Source: JAFLCA01 sp041907145 (GTDB lineage Bacteria; Bdellovibrionota_C; UBA2361; JAFLCA01). Taken from it: a stretch of 8,712 bases of DNA. The position numbers and the translations under genes were made by a program. Each line of letters opens with the position of its first letter. Within the stretch, counting starts at the first letter, position 1. Positions 5,942 to 8,712 of this stretch are shown piece after piece. The notes under the pieces are model-generated. The model ran no database searches. It was not told the DNA's origin and worked only from the letters and a program-made list of their open reading frames with translations. The stretch is taken from positions 1 to 8,712 of the forward strand of contig JAYRHW010000169.1 in assembly GCA_041907145.1 (NCBI GenBank). Direction: 5' to 3'.

Positions 5942-5972
5942 TCCCATCCACCTACGATATTACTACCCCCCC

Positions 5973-6004
5973 GAGGCGACACAGGTTGCCTCTTTCCCTT
6001 TTTT
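5973..6004 (+). terminator. Rho-independent terminator of the orphan gene
   Basis: GAGGCGAC (5973-5980) and GTTGCCTC (5985-5992) form an 8-bp stem with one G-U pair around the loop ACAG. It is followed directly by TTTCCCTTTTTT. It lies 31 bp after the TAA of the orphan gene and faces the same way. It also argues against starting the next gene at the in-frame TTG at 5986, which is inside this stem. Confidence 0.8.
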
Positions 6005-6054
6005 CCCTCACTAGATTATTGCTTCCGGGGCGTCTGCCTTATTATCGTGAGGGC

Positions 6055-7248
6055 ATGACCCAGTTTTCTCTGTTCGAGGGAGATCTCTTCAACCGGCTTT
6101 TCAATCGTATCGGGCTTGGCCCCCGAAAGCCCCTCCATTTACTCGGTCGAATTCTTTGTTTTTGGTGTGTTACTTACCTGCCCTTGGCCTTGCTGGCCTG
6201 GCATGAAGGACTTACCGGCGCCCGCCCACCAAGCGAGAATTTCTTTTACGACATAGCTGCCTATGCCATTTTCTTTCTATCCACCCCTCTCTTCATCATT
6301 GCTGAAAGGGTGGTGTCTACGAGCACTCGTGGGGCTGCGCTGCGTTTTGCTTCGCACGGAGTACTGCGTGACGAGGATGCCGCTCAGTTGGATCACCTGC
6401 ACCTGCAAATTGAACGAGCTCGCCGCCGGGATTATCCGGAGATCATCTGCCTCATCTATGCTTGTACCTTCTCGTTTTTTGCCATTTATACCCAGTGCTT
6501 CGATCACGTAGAAACTTGGCACGCTGTCGGTCCCGATCTTGCTCAGCGCCTGACGCTTACCGGCATCTGGGCTTTATGCGTCGCGCTGCCAATTGCAAAC
6601 TACATCTGGGTGCGATGGGTCTGGAAAATCGCGATGTGGTGCTGGTACTTGCTGAAAATCTCGCGCTTCCCTCTGCAGTTGTTGGCCACACATCCTGACC
6701 GCACTGGAGGCATAGGGTTTTTGAGCGAAGTGCAGTCGAAGTTCGGCATTCTGTTGCTGGCGTACGGTTTGGGCAACGTAGCGGCGGTCACCGCTTATAA
6801 GCTGACCATCGAGCAGTCTTCAATCCATGTGCTTTCGGTCTGGGCTGGTATTGTGGGTTTTGTTGTCGGCGCTCCGTTGCTCTTTCTCATTCCCCTATTC
6901 TTCTTCACCAAGCAGCTCGCTCGAACAAAACGCCGTGCAATTGAACTATTCGAGGAACGCGCCATGGAGCGCGCGGGGGCCTTTGAGCAGAAATGGCTCA
7001 AGGCCGTGCAAACGGGTGAATTAGGCGAACTTAGCGGCAGCGACTTGGCCGGTTTGAATAATCTGAACAACATCTTCGACCGCATTCAGCATATGCGCGT
7101 CGTACCGTTTGATCTGCGCTCGATTGGAGAGCTGTTTGCCTCGGCGATGGGTCCGATGCTGCCGCTGCTGCCGTACTTGGATGTATTGCCCGAACCAATC
7201 ATCAAAATGATTGAGCAAACGCTTAAGCTCCTTAAAGGCGGCGGTTAG
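6055..7248 (+). CDS. Multi-pass membrane protein of unknown function
   Basis: This 397-aa protein has about six hydrophobic segments (roughly 28-50, 66-84, 129-146, 168-188, 228-248, 258-284). A hydrophilic, charged stretch from 286 to 325 follows, and a final semi-hydrophobic region, MGPMLPLLPYLDVLP, at 365-379. Between the fourth and fifth segments is ATHPDRTGGIGFL (211-223); an HPD..GG.GFL motif of this kind recurs, as I recall, in uncharacterised bacterial membrane proteins. I do not know a function. The start at 6055 is the first ATG; the in-frame TTG at 5986 is inside a terminator hairpin. GAGGG sits only two or three bases before the ATG, too close for a normal ribosome site. TATTAT at 6040-6045 could be a -10 box giving an almost leaderless message. 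The gene stands alone and converges on the kinase operon, 62 bp apart, with no clear terminator between them. Confidence 0.85.
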   Translation: MTQFSLFEGDLFNRLFNRIGLGPRKPLHLLGRILCFWCVTYLPLALLAWHEGLTGARPPSENFFYDIAAYAIFFLSTPLFIIAERVVSTSTRGAALRFASHGVLRDEDAAQLDHLHLQIERARRRDYPEIICLIYACTFSFFAIYTQCFDHVETWHAVGPDLAQRLTLTGIWALCVALPIANYIWVRWVWKIAMWCWYLLKISRFPLQLLATHPDRTGGIGFLSEVQSKFGILLLAYGLGNVAAVTAYKLTIEQSSIHVLSVWAGIVGFVVGAPLLFLIPLFFFTKQLARTKRRAIELFEERAMERAGAFEQKWLKAVQTGELGELSGSDLAGLNNLNNIFDRIQHMRVVPFDLRSIGELFASAMGPMLPLLPYLDVLPEPIIKMIEQTLKLLKGGG

Positions 7249-7310
7249 GCGGGGCGAATAGATCCCTTCATCCGAACTCGGATATAGCTGATGGGCCTTC
7301 CCTCGGCGAT

Positions 7311-8471
7311 TTAGAGGAAATCCACCTTCTCCACCGGCAGGCTGACAATGAATTTCGTTCCGCGTCCAATCTCGGATTCGACTCGCACCGAGCCAAAATG
7401 CAGTTCGGCGATACGCTGAACCACGGCCAGACCGATTCCCGCACCATCTGCATCAGCGCCAGCTGTCGAGCCGCGCGCGAACATAGAAAAGATATTCTTG
7501 AGTTCATCCTGGGGAATACCGGGCCCGTTATCCTCGACGTACATTTCAGCGAATCGCCCGAGATTCTTATCAGTCAATTGAACGACGCCGATATTAATAA
7601 TGATTTCAGGCTTATTATTGTATTTGACCGCATTGGTGAGCAGATTGATAAAAAGCCTGCGCAGAAGATCAGGATTTCCCCATACCTTCGGCAGATTCCC
7701 AATTCCGATTTTTATATCCAGCGACTCGCTAAAGTGAATATCGGAGATGACCTCCTCCACAAGCTGGGCCATCTCGACTTCGTGCATGCGAGCGGCTTTG
7801 GCCCCGAGTTTCGCGTAGGAGTACATGGACTGCACGATCTGGGTCAGGCGCTGTGTCGACGTGAATGCCTTCGTCAAAAGATCGAGCATACGAGGCTCGA
7901 GCGCCTTGCCATAGGTCTCGATCATGTATTCGAGCTTCATGCTCACGCCGCCTAGAGGCCCCCGAATATCATGGGCTACTGTGGCGCTGAATTCATCGAG
8001 CCTGCGGTTTTTGTCCTGCAGCAGCATATTTGCTTCGGTCAGCCGTGATACCAGCCTGCGATTCTCGTCCTCGAGTCTCCGCACGCGCAATAAATGACGC
8101 ACTGACGGGCCAAGCTCATCAAGCCAGCGCCCTTCCTTGACGATGCACTTATGCACGCCCGAATTGTAGATATCGGACATCAATCGCGGATCCGATGAAC
8201 TCGAAACGACCAGCACGCCGGGCTCATGATCTTTGAGCCGCAATTCGTGGATAAGTTCGGCAGCCGAACGAGGAGATAGATCGTGGTCAAGCACGACGAC
8301 ATCGAACTCCTGCTGCGCGACTAGTTCTCGACAATGCGCCAAAGAACTCACGGGAATGACGATGGCTTCCGGCAAATGTTTGGCAATCAGCTCACGTGAC
8401 TGACGTAGGTGATCCTGGTTCCCATCGACGATGAGAACTGCCTCCGAGCGTTTTGGAAGAGGCGCTTCCAT
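7311..8471 (-). CDS. REC-HisKA-HATPase protein (receiver-first sensor histidine kinase)
   Basis: This 386-aa cytoplasmic signalling protein has an N-terminal receiver domain (about 10-125) followed by a histidine kinase core. In the receiver, the predicted phosphoacceptor is Asp62 (VVVLDHDLSP), with Ser90 and Lys112 in the switch and lysine positions. The usual acidic pair near the N-terminus is reduced to Asp16-Gly17. A charged, probably coiled-coil linker (131-163) leads to the H-box FSATVAHDIRGPL with His167. Next come the N-box NLLTNAVKY (Asn280), the G1 motif VEDNGPGIP (314-320), the F-box IFSMFARG and the G2 motif DGAGIGLAVV (342-350), so the kinase looks intact. There is no membrane segment, so its input presumably comes through phosphorylation of the receiver. 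It lies 18 bp downstream of a FliA-like sigma gene, which points to motility or chemotaxis regulation. The start at 8471 precedes the receiver directly; only a weak GGA lies upstream. Confidence 0.93.
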   Translation of the reverse strand: MEAPLPKRSEAVLIVDGNQDHLRQSRELIAKHLPEAIVIPVSSLAHCRELVAQQEFDVVVLDHDLSPRSAAELIHELRLKDHEPGVLVVSSSSDPRLMSDIYNSGVHKCIVKEGRWLDELGPSVRHLLRVRRLEDENRRLVSRLTEANMLLQDKNRRLDEFSATVAHDIRGPLGGVSMKLEYMIETYGKALEPRMLDLLTKAFTSTQRLTQIVQSMYSYAKLGAKAARMHEVEMAQLVEEVISDIHFSESLDIKIGIGNLPKVWGNPDLLRRLFINLLTNAVKYNNKPEIIINIGVVQLTDKNLGRFAEMYVEDNGPGIPQDELKNIFSMFARGSTAGADADGAGIGLAVVQRIAELHFGSVRVESEIGRGTKFIVSLPVEKVDFL

Positions 8472-8489
8472 GGTTTTATCCGGGGCCGC

Positions 8490-8712
8490 CTATGAGACGG
8501 CTTTCTTCAAGTAGTTCTTAAGACGAATCAATGCGCGCGAGCGAATTTGTGACGCGCGAGACTCGGTAACTCCGAGGATTTCTCCGATCTCCTTGAGGTT
8601 CAATTCTTCGTAGAAATAAAGACTGATGACCAAGCGCTCCTTTTCAGGCAAGCGATCTAAGGCGCGAGCGATGAGTCCCACCTTTTCTCCGCTCAGAAGC
8701 TTATGCAAAGGA
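8490..8712 (-). CDS. fliA: C-terminal part of FliA-type (sigma-28) RNA polymerase sigma factor, cut by window edge
   Basis: The reading frame is open to the end of the window, so about the last 73 residues of a larger protein are seen. They contain sigma region 4: ALDRLPEKERLVISLYFYEE, then LNLKEIGEILGVTESRASQI and RSRALIRLKNYL. The EELNLKEIG and ESR.SQ elements match FliA of enteric bacteria closely. FliA directs transcription of late flagellar and chemotaxis genes. The TTG at 8708 is not a real start; codons continue upstream of it. The stop lies 18 bp before the receiver/kinase gene, so the two are probably co-transcribed. WhiG/SigD-type relatives share this region, so the name rests on the flagellar-type signature only. 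Confidence 0.85.
   Translation of the reverse strand, partial: PLHKLLSGEKVGLIARALDRLPEKERLVISLYFYEELNLKEIGEILGVTESRASQIRSRALIRLKNYLKKAVS

Noticed and set aside
5477..5947. Minus-strand frame of 156 codons antisense to the orphan gene
   Set aside because: The plus-strand frame has high third-position G+C, a good Shine-Dalgarno sequence and a terminator; the antisense frame has only a purine run directly touching its ATG.
5986..6054. TTG start at 5986 for the membrane protein
   Set aside because: It would lie inside the terminator stem-loop and its T-run; the ATG at 6055 is the better start.
7271..7282. TCCGAACTCGGA inverted repeat between the convergent genes as a bidirectional terminator
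   Set aside because: The stem is 5 bp with a 2-nt loop, and no T-run follows on either strand.
7398..7955. Plus-strand frame of 185 codons within the histidine kinase gene
   Set aside because: It is antisense to well-conserved HATPase and HisKA motifs and has no signals of its own.

Overview
The window looks like chromosomal DNA from a Gram-negative, probably flagellated bacterium, most likely a proteobacterium. The evidence is a lipobox lipoprotein, Sec signal peptides, a FliA-type sigma factor, and a LemA/TPM/TPM operon of a kind I associate with beta- and gammaproteobacteria. G+C is moderate, roughly mid-50s % by eye. I cannot assign a genus. I see no rRNA, tRNA, CRISPR array, transposase, integrase or phage gene.

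Left part (13-2802): a head-to-head pair separated by 54 bp. On the minus strand is a 626-aa exported FG-GAP/VCBS-repeat protein with a C-terminal ASPIC/UnbV domain. On the plus strand is a 284-aa polytopic membrane protein of the RnfD/NqrB-like (UnbU-like) type. Homologues of both are known from enediyne antibiotic cassettes, but no polyketide synthase is visible here, so this is probably the non-enediyne version of a conserved but poorly understood pair.

Middle left (2737-4784): a compact minus-strand operon of three genes with 3-4 bp gaps. In transcription order it is a LemA-family lipoprotein, a YgcG-like TPM-domain protein with signal peptide, membrane segments and a glycine-rich tail, and a small cytoplasmic TPM-family protein. 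Its last gene overlaps the end of the UnbU-like gene tail-to-tail by 66 bp. Upstream of lemA is a plausible sigma-70 promoter whose -35 box abuts a perfect 14-bp palindrome.

Centre (4785-6004): the least explained part. A non-coding stretch of about 500 bp holds two hairpins. One is a 39-nt element with an 18-bp stem that pairs completely only as plus-strand RNA. A 12-bp direct repeat and a possible 27-codon ORF follow. Then comes a 209-aa orphan protein with good coding statistics, a clear Shine-Dalgarno sequence, a His/Cys cluster near its C-terminus, and its own intrinsic terminator. This is the best candidate in the window for something undescribed, but nothing in the sequence reveals its function.

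Right part (6055-8712): a 397-aa multi-pass membrane protein of unknown function on the plus strand converges on a minus-strand signalling operon. That operon consists of the C-terminus of a FliA-like flagellar sigma factor, cut by the window edge, and 18 bp downstream a REC-HisKA-HATPase protein (receiver domain first, kinase last), probably linked to motility or chemotaxis control.
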